From the NCBI GenBank assembly GCA_037127315.1, contig JBBBDQ010001124.1:2740501-2804500 (forward strand): a stretch of 64,000 bases of DNA. Reading direction: 5' to 3'. Source of the DNA: Ascarosepion bandense. Its lineage: Eukaryota > Mollusca > Cephalopoda > Sepiida > Sepiidae. The notes under the pieces are model-generated. The model was not told the DNA's origin. It was given only the letters and a program-made list of their open reading frames with translations, and did not search any database. The position numbers were made by a program, and so were the translations under genes. Below are positions 20,651 to 31,575 of this stretch, in pieces; within the stretch, counting starts at the first letter, position 1, and each line of letters opens with the position of its first letter.

Positions 20651-20777
20651 ATATATATAAAAAAAAGTTGTACATGTTCTAAAATATAATTTATAACAAA
20701 AATATATATATATAAGCAATTAATGTGTGTTTTTAACATGACAATATTTCATACATATAACTATAAACATTATGATA

Positions 20778-20874
20778 ATGGCTACATGTGTTTCAGTGGC
20801 AAGGCATGCTTGGCTAAAACCTAGTTTCCCAAACAAAGAGAATACAGGTTCGATCCCTGTCCATAGGTACATTT
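20778..20874 (+). ncRNA. tRNA-like segment, probably pseudo or SINE head
   Basis: An A-box-like CAGTGGCAAGGC and a T-arm ACAGGTTCGATCCCTGT with a five-pair stem are followed by TTTT. The acceptor stem does not close convincingly, so a tRNA-derived repeat is likelier than a working tRNA gene. Confidence 0.4.
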
Positions 20875-21411
20875 TAATACGAAATCTAATGAAGATAGCT
20901 GGTAGGCATTAATTTTGAATGCAGCCTAACACAGCAAGTTATGCGACACCAATATGTAATAACAATAACAAGAATTTGTTTTTTTCTATATGCATTCAAG
21001 AATGCGGGATGTCAAACAAAACAACAATCTATAAATAAAAACAATAACACCTCACATGCACACATACTCCCACACACACACACATATACAGAGCAAAGCT
21101 GCCTATTATAATCAGAAGTGTCGTTATCAAAATCCGTCAATCCAAACACTTTACATAAAATGAATTAAATATTATCTGCTTATCAGAATCAAAGATCCGG
21201 GTATTATTTTTCTTATCGTGTGTAACGTTTATGACCATGAATTTATAACTGTCAACGTAAACTGTTCCAATAACAACCATATAAACACAGTTTTTGTTTG
21301 TCTCTACTCCTGAGATAAGGTAGGATTTGTATTATTTACGTTACTCAGACTGTCTTTATTGCCAGATTTACAATGTTTTGGCTGTTTTAATCCTCCAGTT
21401 TTTTTTCAATT
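20875..21411. other. Unassigned sequence
   Basis: A short CA-rich tract at 21060-21090; no other recognised feature. Confidence 0.3.
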
Positions 21412-21926
21412 GGAGTAGATAGACTAAATTATCACCCGGTTCGCACTCCACCCACGTCTATTGAACAGGTGTAGAGGCTCATCCCTTGTTTCCTGTTTAG
21501 GATGTGGTTTCCGGCTTTCTCTTTTCCAATCTTTTCACTTTTCTTCTTTTTTTTCTTTTTTTTCAATTGGAATAGATAGACTAAACTATCACCCGGTTCA
21601 CACTCCACCCACGTCTATTGAACAGGTGTAGAGGCTCATCCCTTGTTCCCTGTTTAGGATGTAGTTTCCGGCTTTCTCTTTTCCAATCTTTTCACTTTTC
21701 TTTTTTTTCTTTTTTTCTTTTTTTCAATTGGAGTAGAAAGACTAAACTATCGCCCGGTTCACACTCCACCCACGTCTATTGAACAGGTGTAGAGGCTCAT
21801 CTCTTGTTCCCTGTTTAGGATGTGGATCCCGGCTTTCTCTTTTCCCATCTTTTCACTCTTACGTAGCCCCTTGCACATCAGTGGCGTTACTGCCTTGCTT
21901 GGGGTGATATGATTAAAAAAAAAAAA
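21412..21926 (+). repeat. Three tandem copies of a LINE-tail-linked segment
   Basis: A unit of about 157-161 bp starts at about 21412, 21569 and 21730, each with ACTATCACCCGGTTCACACT-like, GTCTATTGAACAGGTGTAGA and TTCCCTGTTTAGGATGT blocks. Only the last unit continues into the true LINE tail (GTAGCCCCTTGCACATCAGT, then TGATATGATT and poly(A)). The CTGTTTAGGAT block recurs alone at 1918 and 35630. Confidence 0.85.
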
Positions 21927-22234
21927 GATATAAGTGTTGGTTAGTTCCAGTGACCTGAGCCAAAGTGTCGTGAGTTCAATACCTGGTTAGAGCAGTGGTA
22001 AACACATAACTTATAGAGCTGAGTTAAAGAAAGATAATTACATAGCATTCAGAAGTGGCATCACACATGGAATGAGAATGATGTATCCTAGTCATCGAAA
22101 TAAAGGGTTCAGTTTAAAATTCCCAGTACCAAAAGAAAGTCAAAGCATACAACAGCCAAAATATCGTAAACATGGCACTAAAGATAAAGACAACAGTCTG
22201 AGCAATGTAAACACAGTTTTTTGTTTACTAAAAA

Positions 22235-22727
22235 CTAGCAGTATAGCCCTGCATTGCTCGGGTGTAATGAAAGCTTTAATCCATGGTCCTGGAGCTCAGA
22301 CTCTTTGGACGTTGACACGAAAGAGTAAAAAGCAATAGTTGTTTCCAGTTAAAGCGAAACAGTAGACTGAAAGAAAAATGAATGGATGTAAGTCAAATTT
22401 TGATTTCCTGGTATCGATATCAAATTTTCTGCACTATTGTAAGAACTGCAACCTTGAAACTTCTGAATATCGTTTCTTATGTCTTTGTCTATGAATGTAT
22501 CAAATTTGATTAAAATCAGACCACTCTTTCTATAACTCGAAATTTTCGATTATCGATTTTTGATATTTATCGGGGATACCTCGACACAAAACCTACCTAA
22601 GAACACTCGCAGATGCTTATAGTACAACTGTGTAAATTTTCAAGAAAATCGATTCACCCATTTCGGAGTCTATAGGTAACGGATACACACACACACAGAC
22701 AAAGTTCCATTTATAAATAAGTTTAGA
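22235..22727 (-). mobile_element. Non-autonomous Helitron, copy A (short subfamily)
   Basis: Helitrons move by rolling-circle replication, start with TC, end with CTAG-type termini, carry a hairpin about 10 bp before the 3' end and insert between A and T. On the minus strand this copy begins TCTAAACTTATTTATAAATG and ends with a CCCGAGCAATGC...GGGC hairpin remnant, TATACTGCTAG and T. Internal landmarks are a GACTCCGAAATGGGTGAATC-like block and an AGTTGTACTATAAGCATCT block. No Rep/helicase gene is present. This subfamily has the CTTTGGACGTTGACACGAAA segment. Confidence 0.85.
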
Positions 22728-22889
22728 TCATGCATCTACCAATAGATAAATAAATATCCAAAAACGTTTTGTTCAGTTCTGGTCAGAAAACTGGCCTCAT
22801 TGACTTCAATAGTTAAAGAAAGGGTTAGTAAAAAGAAAAAAATAGAATTAAAAAAAAAACATTTAAACTCCTTTGCACATTTTTTATAC

Positions 22890-23515
22890 TGGTGTTAAAG
22901 GTCTAAGAGCGATTAAAAGTAGATTGTTACTGAGTGAGGTTGTTGCATGATCATAAGAAGAGGAAGCAAAAAGTGTAGATTATGAGGATATGTAGGATAG
23001 ACAGTTTAACCCTAGGCTGAAAGAGGTTAAGATCATAGTGATCAAGGAAACATCCTTTTAAGGGACTGTTCCACAAAGTAACAGTCCTTGGGAAGTGGAA
23101 CTGGAACGTTTATCTTATCAATGAAATACAAAAGGAATGAGAAGGTTTTGACCCTGTGCATGAGGCATGATGGGTGCTAGTTGAACTTGTAGAACTAAGG
23201 AATGTAGCTTGTCTGAATATTTACCGCTAATTACGCATAAAACTGCATTTGAACTCTGTCAAAGCTGGAATATGGGGATCAGGCTGTTCTAGCCGAGGTG
23301 TGGCAGCAATATTCCATCTTTGGTCTGATCTGGCTGTTGTAAATAGTGAGAAGTGTCAAGTACTCGAACTAACCATTTCTCCAACATTTTTAGTGACAGT
23401 TCGTATATTAGTTCCATTTTAGGTCTGTGGTGAGCTTGATCTCTGATAGACTTCACGGCAAGGAGCCTTCTAGAAATTACAGCTATTCATGATATGCTTA
23501 ATGAGTCTACCTCAA
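22890..23515 (-). pseudogene. Decayed LINE reverse-transcriptase region
   Basis: Minus-strand sequence parallels the 9-kb LINE: the stretch around 23290-23340 (TGTGGCAGCAATATTCCAT on plus) corresponds to the YCCHIWSG region at 9650. Many frame breaks remain. Confidence 0.55.
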
Positions 23516-23520
23516 AAGAA

Positions 23521-23664
23521 CTTTTTTTTAATTGTGTTCATGCCAAGCAAGGTAATAAAGCCACTAAGCCACAAGGGGTTAATGGGTGTAGAAGAATTAG
23601 AAAACAGAAACATTACTAAGGAGTAATAATAAAAGAAAAGGAATCAGGAGGACAGTAGATTGTG
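23521..23664 (-). mobile_element. LINE 3' tail, minus strand
   Basis: T run, then the complement of the tail signature (TGCCAAGCAAGGTAATAAAG, CCACAAGGGGTTA). It abuts the foldback element on the right. Confidence 0.6.
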
Positions 23665-23665
23665 A

Positions 23666-24230
23666 GGTAAATGTTTGATTTGTTTCCCGAAGGCCTTTAC
23701 CTCATCAAATCTTTCCAAAACATCCTTATTTCCGTGCAAATGTATATGCTGAACTCAAATCAATAATTGTTTATTGAAGAAACCTACCTTTTTTTATGTT
23801 ATCAACCAGAAAAAAATCGGACTATATCTCACCCCTTACCACCGTTCTCATATCTGATTCACCGCTGAAAGCGTAGGATACTTATTTTGGCCTGTTTACT
23901 TCCTTTGAGCAAATACGCCACGATTTGTTTGGGTTCGGAACTCAATTTCTGTGTAGTAATTGCAAAAAGAAAGTAAAAAGGCTGAAAAATCGGCAAACTA
24001 CATGTGAAGTAATTCTGCAGTGAATAACATTTTTGAAGCATGGTTATGGGGTGAGATAAACAGCGACAAGAAGTTTGATATTTTTCTGGTCGTTAACTTG
24101 CAAAAAAGGTAGGTTTCGTCGATAAACAATTATCGATTTGAGTTCAGCATTTACATTTGCACGGAAATAAGGATGGTTTGGAAAGATTTGAAGGGGTAAA
24201 CGCCTTTGGGGAACAAATAAAAAATTTACC
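23666..24230. mobile_element. Foldback/MITE-like element, about 565 bp
   Basis: The arms (about 23666-23800 and 24095-24230) are inverse complements, for example CATCCTTATTTCCGTGCAAA on the left and its complement on the right. The centre of about 290 bp has no recognisable protein. Ends GGTAAA(T)...TTTACC. Probably a non-autonomous TIR transposon of unknown family. Confidence 0.8.
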
Positions 24231-24239
24231 GATAGTGAT

Positions 24240-24540
24240 TGATAAATTAAAGTTGGCTGGAAAGCATGGAGCCAAAAGAGAGTTCCACAAGTGAGTGATG
24301 TGAAAAAAAACTGTTAGCATAGAATTTATGGTTACATCTAACCAACTCAGCTGTAAATTTAGATCTTGACACCAGTCTAGTATTGCACTTTAATGAAAAA
24401 GGTTTAAGTAACATAGTGAAGAGCTCATCTGAACAATTGCTGTGAAAGTATTTATAGAAAAAGCAAAGGGAGACAACCTTGTGGTGATGAGAAAGTAACT
24501 GAAGCCAAGCTGCCAAATCAGGAGAAATTATTCATAAATT
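24240..24540 (-). pseudogene. LINE RT C-terminal fragment
   Basis: Minus-strand frame 24516-24247 reads LSHHHKVVSLCFFYKYFHSN, then CNTRLVSRSKFTAELVRCNH and KFYANSFFSHHS, the C-terminal LINE module seen at 9245-9550. It is cut at both sides. Confidence 0.75.
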
Positions 24541-24612
24541 TTTAATTTAAAAGTTTATTCTTCAAACTTTATAGCAGCACTTTGTATGTGTGTGTATAAT
24601 TATATATAAGTA

Positions 24613-24999
24613 CTAGCAATATAGCCCAGCGTTGCTCAAATATAATGAAAGATTTAAAACTAATCCATGGTCCTAGAGATCAAACTCTTTGGACGTTGGT
24701 ACGAAAGACTAAAAAGCAATAGTTGTTTCCAGTTAAAGCAAAACCGTAGACTGAAAGAAAAATGAATGGATGTAAGTCAAATTTTGATTTCCTGGTATCG
24801 ATATCAAATAAGATTTTTTTATCATAAACTGAATTTTTAAGGCTAAATAAGTCCTCTGAGTATCATGGCTGAGACTAAAAACTACAATTATATCTACTTA
24901 GAGCCAAACCCGAAGCAAAAATTAAAATAAAAGGGCTGAAAAAAATACAGACATATAGGCAGATAAATAGACACACACACACACACACAAACATCTTGC

Positions 25000-25043
<44 letters not shown>

Positions 25044-25345
25044 CAATTTTCTGCACTATTGTAAGAACTGCAACCTTGAAACTTCTGAATATCATTTCTT
25101 ATGTCCTTGTCTATGAGTGTATCAAATTTGATTAAAATCAGACCACTCCTTCTATAACCTGATTTTTTTCGATTATCGATATTTATCGGGGGTACCTCGA
25201 CACAAAACCTAGCTAAGAACACTCACAGACGCTTATAGTACAACTGTGTAAATTTTCAAGAAAATCCGTTCAGCTGTTTAGGAGTCTATATGTAACAGAC
25301 ACACGCATACACACACACAAAGTTCCATTTATAAATAAGTTTAAA
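24613..25345 (-). mobile_element. Non-autonomous Helitron, copy B (mosaic)
   Basis: Bounded by the CTAG end (24613-24616) and a mutated TC end near 25345. It combines the segment of copy A (TTTGGACGTTGGTACGAAAG) with an extra block (about 24810-25040) that ends in the ATCTTGCCTTTTATATATA junction of the long subfamily, before the common TTTCTGCACTATTGTAAGAA part. It is about 240 bp longer than copy A and looks recombined. Confidence 0.8.
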
Positions 25346-25424
25346 TATATATATATAGTTGTGTATTTGGGTCACAATTTCTCTCTAATAAATGTTTCAT
25401 TTAAATTACAGGAAAGGTAGTCTG

Positions 25425-25856
25425 CTTTGGTATCTCAACTCCAGTCACTTTCTCATCAACATGATGTAGCTTCCCTTTGTTATTTCATGGCAACTGCTCT
25501 GATGAGCCTTTGCCCTCGTGCCCCAACTACTTGAATTTAAGTGTGCTACTAGATTGGTGTTTAGGTCCCACCCTTTTACCATTAAAATAGTTAAATGTAA
25601 CTATTTTTCCTACTCCAGCAGTTTCTTTCCTCTCACTTCCCACCTGTGGAACTCACTTCCATTTACTTGCTTTCCTGGTAGCTACAATCTCCAAAAATTT
25701 TAATGCAACATCAATTGCCATCTTCTATCTAATTGAATATCATTCATCTTTTATCCTTTCTTCAATATCCTCTGTACCCAGCCTTTTCTCTCACTGTAAC
25801 CCCCTGTGCATTAATGGTGATCCCCCCTTGCTTGGGGTGATAGGATTAAAAAAATG
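25425..25856 (+). pseudogene. LINE 3' end
   Basis: Contains LSHQHDV-like and ASLCYF-like peptides, then LEFKCATRLVFRSHPFTIKI, SSFFPLTSHLWNSLPFTCFP, followed by the tail (CCCTGTGCATTAATGGTGAT, TGCTTGGGGTGATAGGATT, A run). One stop or frameshift lies between the first two parts. Confidence 0.8.
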
Positions 25857-26862
25857 TTAAGCTTTTTATTGTGTTTTTTATGTATACAAACAAGAAATTT
25901 TGGATTATTTTGAGGGTTTTTAGCTAATTTATTAACCATTTTCAAGGATATTGTTTGAGATAGATAGCACATGTAACTTAAAGAGAAAATAATACCATAA
26001 AGATGTTGACTTTACACACGACATTAAACAAAAGGTTAGGAAGGAAACACCATCAATACTAGAAAGAGTGATAACAGTGGACTTAAGAAGCATATTTTCC
26101 TATTTTAAGAAAAAGGTTTTATAAATTTCAAGTGACAGTAATTTTAATTATAGGTAACGGAATTCCAAATGTTTCCTTATAAAGAAATTGTTAATCTCAC
26201 CATTAATTTAAAAAATAAAAAAAACTTCTCCCAGGGTCTCTATCATACTTCCTTACTCTTAAATCTTCTTCTCCCACAACCTTTCACTTTTGTCTTCTTG
26301 CCTTTCATTCTTACAGTTTTTAGAATGCCACCATAATTTTTGGTGCTGCACTGAGTATGAACCTTAAATTTCACTTCCTAATCTTTTTTATTACACGGAT
26401 TAATTATGTTGCTCTCAGTATGACATACTACATAACGGTTCAACTCTCCAAGGTCTAATACAGGCCTAACTTTTTTTTTTAGTAGCTTGGACCCCTGCCA
26501 TCAATGGTAACACTGTAGTTTGTTATAAGTAATTAAAAATGCAAAATCAGTTTCCCTGTTGTTTCTTTCTCGTCTTTCTTCTTCCTCCATTTCTTCTTCT
26601 TCTTCTTCTTCTCCTGTCCAAACAAATTATAGTTGATTTCTCTTGGTCCTCCTAAAGGACCCTCTTGATAGAGCATCTAATTCGAATGTAATCTATCTTT
26701 CCACCTCCATTTTTTTTTCACACGGAATTCTTGTAGTACTCCACCTTGTGTTTTTAATATTAGAGACTCTTCTGTCCAATTCCATTCTACAGTCTATTTT
26801 TTTTCTATCAAACTCTGATGTGATGTCCTTGTCTTCAATTTTGCATTTAAAACTTGGGTAAA
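25857..26862. other. About 1 kb without a recognised element
   Basis: AT-rich, with a (CTT)n tract at about 26590-26612. The open frames lack known motifs. Confidence 0.35.
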
Positions 26863-27199
26863 TGTGGTACAGTGTCAGTCAGTCAGTTAAGTGCCATACA
26901 TGATACACGCTTGGGCGATCATGTCTCAAAAGAGACATGACTGACTGGGCAGAAGATTATCCTGCAGTAGGTTGCCATTGCTTTCTGTGGTAAACTAGTT
27001 GCCGACCAAGGCTATAGAACCCAATCTGTCCTGTTATGTAACCCATAACTGGAAGGAATAGATGGATTAATACCTTTCCCAAGGGTATTTGCGCGTAAGT
27101 GAATGCAATGAATTCGACTGGAATTTGAACTCGGCCCCCCGGTTTCTTGTTCCGAGCCGATATCCAATGCTCCACAACACACATCCTGTGGTACAGTGT
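26863..27199 (-). mobile_element. SINE with 13-bp target-site duplication
   Basis: The SINE (26876-27186, minus strand) is flanked by TGTGGTACAGTGT at 26863-26875 and again at 27187-27199, a perfect 13-bp duplication of the insertion site. This fixes the family's 5' end (GGATGTGTGTTGTGG in its own sense) and 3' end (ACTGACTGACTG). Target-primed insertion by a LINE enzyme explains the duplication. Confidence 0.95.
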
Positions 27200-28279
27200 A
27201 CCTTTCCAAATTTCACTTTTTCATTTTTTTACAGTCACACCTCCCAGCTTATTGATCATATTTATTCTAACAACAATGTCAATCCCATTGATGATGAATT
27301 CAACAATAATTGTCCCTGTTTTTATCCTCTTCCCACCTACTTTTATCTCCACCTGCCAGATTCCTTTACATTTTACCCTCCCTTTCACAGTGCCACTCCT
27401 ACTTTACCCACTCACAAGATTGGAATTAAGTAAAGTGGTTGTGCAGCCAATCTCCCCCTGACACCTCTATGATTAGTAGAAGTCAGTACTGCACCTTTGT
27501 TTTGTTGATGGGGTAGCTACTGGCACAGAAGCTCCTCCTTGCTCATTTCAGTGAGTCTGAAGGCAATACCTCACAATATGCCTTTGTCTTGTGGTGATAC
27601 CGACCAAGCAAAAACGAGGGACCAGATGTTTGCACTCTCACGACCAAAAAGAAAATGACCAAAACTCGGTGCAAATCCAGCTTTGCGCAGATGTTCTGGT
27701 TGAAAACTAAAAATTAATTAAATATTAAATTCCAGTTCGCGAGCCTACATGAATTTTATTTATTGGCCAATGGGAAGCCCAGAATCAAATACTAGTGTGA
27801 AATCCCAAATGATCTGCTGCGATCCAAAAAGAAGATATAAAAAGCTGTCACAGAAAGTATAGACAGACAGAAAGACAGACTGATGCAGAGACCCAGACAG
27901 ACTCGAGAGAGACGCAAGTAATTAGTAGCCCCCTTGACCAAGTCAAGTAGCTTACTATGCTCGTCGCCCTTACCTCTCCTTTCCTTCTTTGCTGTCTCAA
28001 AACTACTAACTGACCTAAGGAGTGGATACATCAAAGACATTCCTTACTTACAACACTCCCACATTCCTAAGCATTAATTCTCTTTTCAGCATTTATTGCC
28101 ATGAACATTTTAATGTCCGTTGGACCCATATTTAAAAAATTACTTTAATTGTAAAAACCTTAATTGATATGTGTATATATAAAATGTTATTTCTCAACTC
28201 AGTTTGCCTTCTTGAATTATAATCTTTTTATGACTTATAGTGGGCTATCTACAACGAGGCCAAATTCCGTGAATCTGCA
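27200..28279. other. Unassigned sequence, about 1.1 kb
   Basis: Pyrimidine-rich at 27300-27420 and with a GACAGACAGA-like tract near 27860. No element recognised. Confidence 0.35.
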
Positions 28280-28790
28280 ACAACATACTACTACTCTCCT
28301 AAAGAACGCGTCCCCCCCACTATAGTCTCTCACAATTGTAGCACATTACTCTTGATCATGGAGGCTCCTTTCAGTTTCTATTTAGATGCAATACCCAACA
28401 TCTATAGTACCTAACGCTCAACAAGTCCATAACCATTTTCTTTTGGTTCTGTGCTTTGTGCAATTGCTGCCACTGTTCTGAGCTCCCAAAGTCTTTTATT
28501 GACAAAGAGCCTTGCAGCTGGTATCATTTTGCAGAAGTTCATCTTTTCTACACCAGGCATTTGTTACAATGCCACAGATACATTGTCAAAGAAGCCTGTC
28601 ACAAAAGCTAGTTTTACCATCTGATCCAGTCCTCTCCTCAGATATCCTGCCATCCCTGCCAACCTTTTGATATTATTGACGTAGATGTTCACTAATTCCC
28701 CAGTCCATTTCACTCTCTTGAGTTTTTGATAAGCTTCAAAGGGCCATTCAGTGAATGCTTTCTTATGTCTGGTCTCTATCATGTCCTAGT
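28280..28790 (-). pseudogene. Gypsy-like retrotransposon Gag remnant
   Basis: Gag packages the RNA of LTR retrotransposons. The minus frame 28782-28564 reads HKKAFTEWPFEAYQKLKRVK, GELVNIYVNNIKRLAGMAG and LDQMVKLAFVTGF, in the order of the Ty3/gypsy capsid-type Gag domain (YxxL.R..W.GE..D.Y...I..LA.L.G...D..VKLAFV.G.P). Further down, near 28330, CYNC could be the start of a zinc knuckle, followed by stops. No protease or reverse transcriptase was found next to it. Whether it belongs to the LTR at 29028 is unknown. Confidence 0.6.
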
Positions 28791-29022
28791 CCAACTGGTC
28801 CTTATCACTCCTTTCAAAGTAGAGGGCAAGCACATCTCTTTGCAGAAAAAGTGGAAGGAAACTAACAAGGTCTGTCACTTTTTGAAGCTTGGCAACCAAC
28901 TTCACATTCTTTATTCCCACAACTACATCACCTTCTCTGTCTAAATGGTGATATCACATCTCTACCCAGTCTCACCATTTCAGACTCCAGATGACTGAAA
29001 TAGCTTGTAGTTCAAAAAATAA

Positions 29023-29325
29023 AAAATTGTTGGGACGCCCGCGCCTATTTCGGCTATAATGGACTATTCCATTACTATGTAAAGTAATGGTGGCATCTAC
29101 GTAAGGGAGTGTGCCGAGCAGCCGATCGACAAGTCAGTCGTAGACTTCCGGTGATGACCCAGAAGTACCCATTGCTCATACTTCGTCTTACGACGGTTGA
29201 GACGATTAACCTTTATTCTTGTATTGTATACTAATAACCTTTGTAAATACTATTTTCACGGAATACAACAATTAACCTATTCCTGTTGTTGAGTTATTTA
29301 TTCTTACTCATGACATAACAAAAAT
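29023..29325. mobile_element. Solo LTR with 5-bp target duplication
   Basis: The 293-bp unit 29028-29320 starts TGTTGGGACG and ends GACATAACA (TG...CA, with TGTT/AACA inverted ends) and is flanked by AAAAT on both sides (29023-29027, 29321-29325). It is clearly more GC-rich than its surroundings. A solo LTR arises when the two LTRs of an integrated element recombine. Orientation is not certain: CTATAATGG on plus could be a TATA box, while AATAAA is seen on minus. Confidence 0.85.
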
Positions 29326-29770
29326 ATTCTCCCAGAATTTCAATTATATTTTGTTACTCTTAAATCTCTTTCTCTCACAACAAATCTTCTCTCACAACCT
29401 TTCATGCACAAAACAAAATTCACTGACTTGTATTTTCAGTTAAGTTTTACTGCTTTTCTTTATTTTTATAATTCTTCTTTATTTCTAAAATATCTTTCTA
29501 TAAAAGAAATTGCCAACGGCCACAACTTCTTCTCCCTCACCACAAGGTAAGCAGAATTCCATTTTCTCTTCTTCACTCAAACTGCACCATTGGAATTGTA
29601 TGTAAGTTCTATTGTAAATAAACCAACCCTCAACAATATCAATGATGAACATGATCACAATATCATGTTCTGAAATTACATTGTTTAGCTTTCATCAACT
29701 GAGACACCATTCACAAAAATCCTTGAAAATGGCAAATAGATTAGATGAAACATTTTCTTTGAATCAATAA
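29326..29770. other. AT-rich stretch, nothing recognised
   Basis: No supported feature. Confidence 0.35.
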
Positions 29771-29775
29771 TCATT

Positions 29776-30030
29776 ATCAAATTCCAGTTGAATTCTTTGC
29801 ATTCACTTTTGCACAAATACCCTTAGAAAAGGTATTAATCCATCTCTTCCCTCCAGTTATCGGTTAAATAATAGGACAGACTGGGTTCTATAGTCTTGGC
29901 TGGTAACCAGTCTAGCGCAGAAAGCAATAGCAACCTACTGTGGGATAATCTACTATCCAGTCAGTCATGTCTCTTTCAAGACATGATCGCCCAAAGTGTG
30001 TATCCCATATGGCACTTAACTGACTGACTG
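29776..30030 (+). mobile_element. SINE, head mostly missing
   Basis: Begins at the end of the tRNA-like head (AAATTCCAGTTGAATTC) and keeps the whole body and the tail CACTTAACTGACTGACTG. Confidence 0.88.
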
Positions 30031-30078
30031 TTTGCATAGAAAAAAATATAATAAAAATATTTCAAACTTGTCAGTCAT

Positions 30079-30087
<9 letters not shown>

Positions 30088-30139
<52 letters not shown>
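30088..30139. repeat. (AT)n/(AC)n microsatellite
   Basis: About 18 AT units followed by eight AC units. Confidence 0.9.
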
Positions 30140-31010
30140 TTTATCTTACTCAGATTTTACATTTAATAAAGATCTGTTCATGGTCAATTAATTTATTATA
30201 AAAGCACAAAAACAACTACACAACACTTTAAGAATATCACAGTCTTCAAGAACATGGAAATAGTCAAATTTTTAGTGAGGAAACATTATTTCTCAATCCA
30301 AAAAAGACAGGGAAACAGAATAAAAAAAAAGGAACAGAAACCAACGGCATTTTATTCAGGCTGTCAGAAAAATATTCTGCGATAATATAGTCATTCTGAA
30401 AAAGCAGCAGGTATAAAAATAGTCTAATGGGATGTTGGCAAATTGAAAGGAAACATATTGGCTTTCAGTATTCCAAACATTTTGACTTTCTCTATTCTAC
30501 AAGGTTATTATAGTTATTGCTAAACATGGAACATAAAAGAAAGAGAGACTAGAAGAAATTCATTCCAAAAACAAGTCAGACATTAAAACATTTTACATAC
30601 AGCACTGAAGTACATGTCTGGTAAATTAATGACTAAGTGGAAATTTTTTTGTGTGTGTGATGCATTTCATCCTTTAGGATATAAGTGGACTAAAATAATG
30701 TTTTTCTAATAGAATCACATATGTATAGGAAGAGGAAGAGAAATATAAAAATACAAGCATTTGCTATAATTATGCACAGCTGCATCTCCCTCTTTCTGTG
30801 CCAGCCATGAAAGTTAAATAAAAAAAAAAATGAAAATTTATTATTTCAAATATCATTTTCTGATTATCAGCTATGAATCTTTTTGGCTCTTTAATCAAAT
30901 CTGAATGGAGAGGAGAGATTTTCCTCTTGCTATTAACTCAAGAAAGTCATGGTAAGAAGTTACTTAGAATTTAAAAAGATAATATTGTTTAAAACAACTA
31001 AGTTCAAACT
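30140..31010. other. AT-rich stretch, nothing recognised
   Basis: No element ends, tandem repeats or coding resemblance were seen. Confidence 0.35.
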
Positions 31011-31017
31011 TATATAT

Positions 31018-31180
31018 TGTAATGACAAAAGTACGCAGATGTAGGCTTTAAGATAGCTTTATTCAATTGACAATACAAGGTTCACATATAGTGTCCTTTT
31101 ATAGTTTCAGTAAACAAAATGGCACTCTAAAAGAAGAGAGTGATAAAACAAGAGGAGACCACTCTTGATTATTCATAACA
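31018..31180 (-). mobile_element. Small solo LTR, minus strand
   Basis: Read on the minus strand it starts TGTTATGAATAATC and ends GTCATTACA. It has a TATA box (CTATAAAAGG) about 65 bp in and an AATAAA polyadenylation signal about 50 bp later, the layout of a compact LTR of 163 bp. No target duplication is visible: the right edge joins a SINE head directly. Confidence 0.65.
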
Positions 31181-31466
31181 ATGGCTCAGAACGAGAAATT
31201 GGGGAGCCGAGTTTGAATTACAGTTGAATTCCTTGCATTCACTTACATGCAAATACCCTTGGGAAAGGTATTAATCCATCTCTTCCCTCCAGTTATGAGT
31301 TAAATATCAGGACAGATTAGGCTCTAAAGCCTTGGTGGGCAACCAGTCTACTGCAGAAAGTAATGGCAACCTACTGAGGGATAATCTTCTGCCCAGTCAA
31401 TCATATCTCTTTTGAGACATGGTTGCCCAAGCGTGTATCATGTATGGCACTAAACTTACTGACTGA
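31181..31466 (+). mobile_element. SINE lacking the first 20 bp
   Basis: Starts at ATGGCTCAGAACGAG, directly after the LTR-like end, and keeps B box, body and tail. Confidence 0.88.
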
Positions 31467-31499
31467 TATAAATATGTATCTGTTTGTATGTATATATGA

Positions 31500-31575
31500 A
31501 ATTGTAGGGATAAAATAAAAATACAAAATAAAATAAAAACTACAAAATAAAATAAAAGTACAAAATAAAATAAAC
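31500..31575. repeat. (AAAAT)n-like A-rich tandem tract
   Basis: Repeats of AAAATAAAATA with small variations. Confidence 0.7.

Noticed and set aside
20778..20874. Functional tRNA gene
   Set aside because: The T-arm is good but the acceptor stem does not pair and no anticodon arm is convincing.
25498..25520. CTGATGAGCC as hammerhead core
   Set aside because: It is part of the LINE coding region with no stem II or GAAA.
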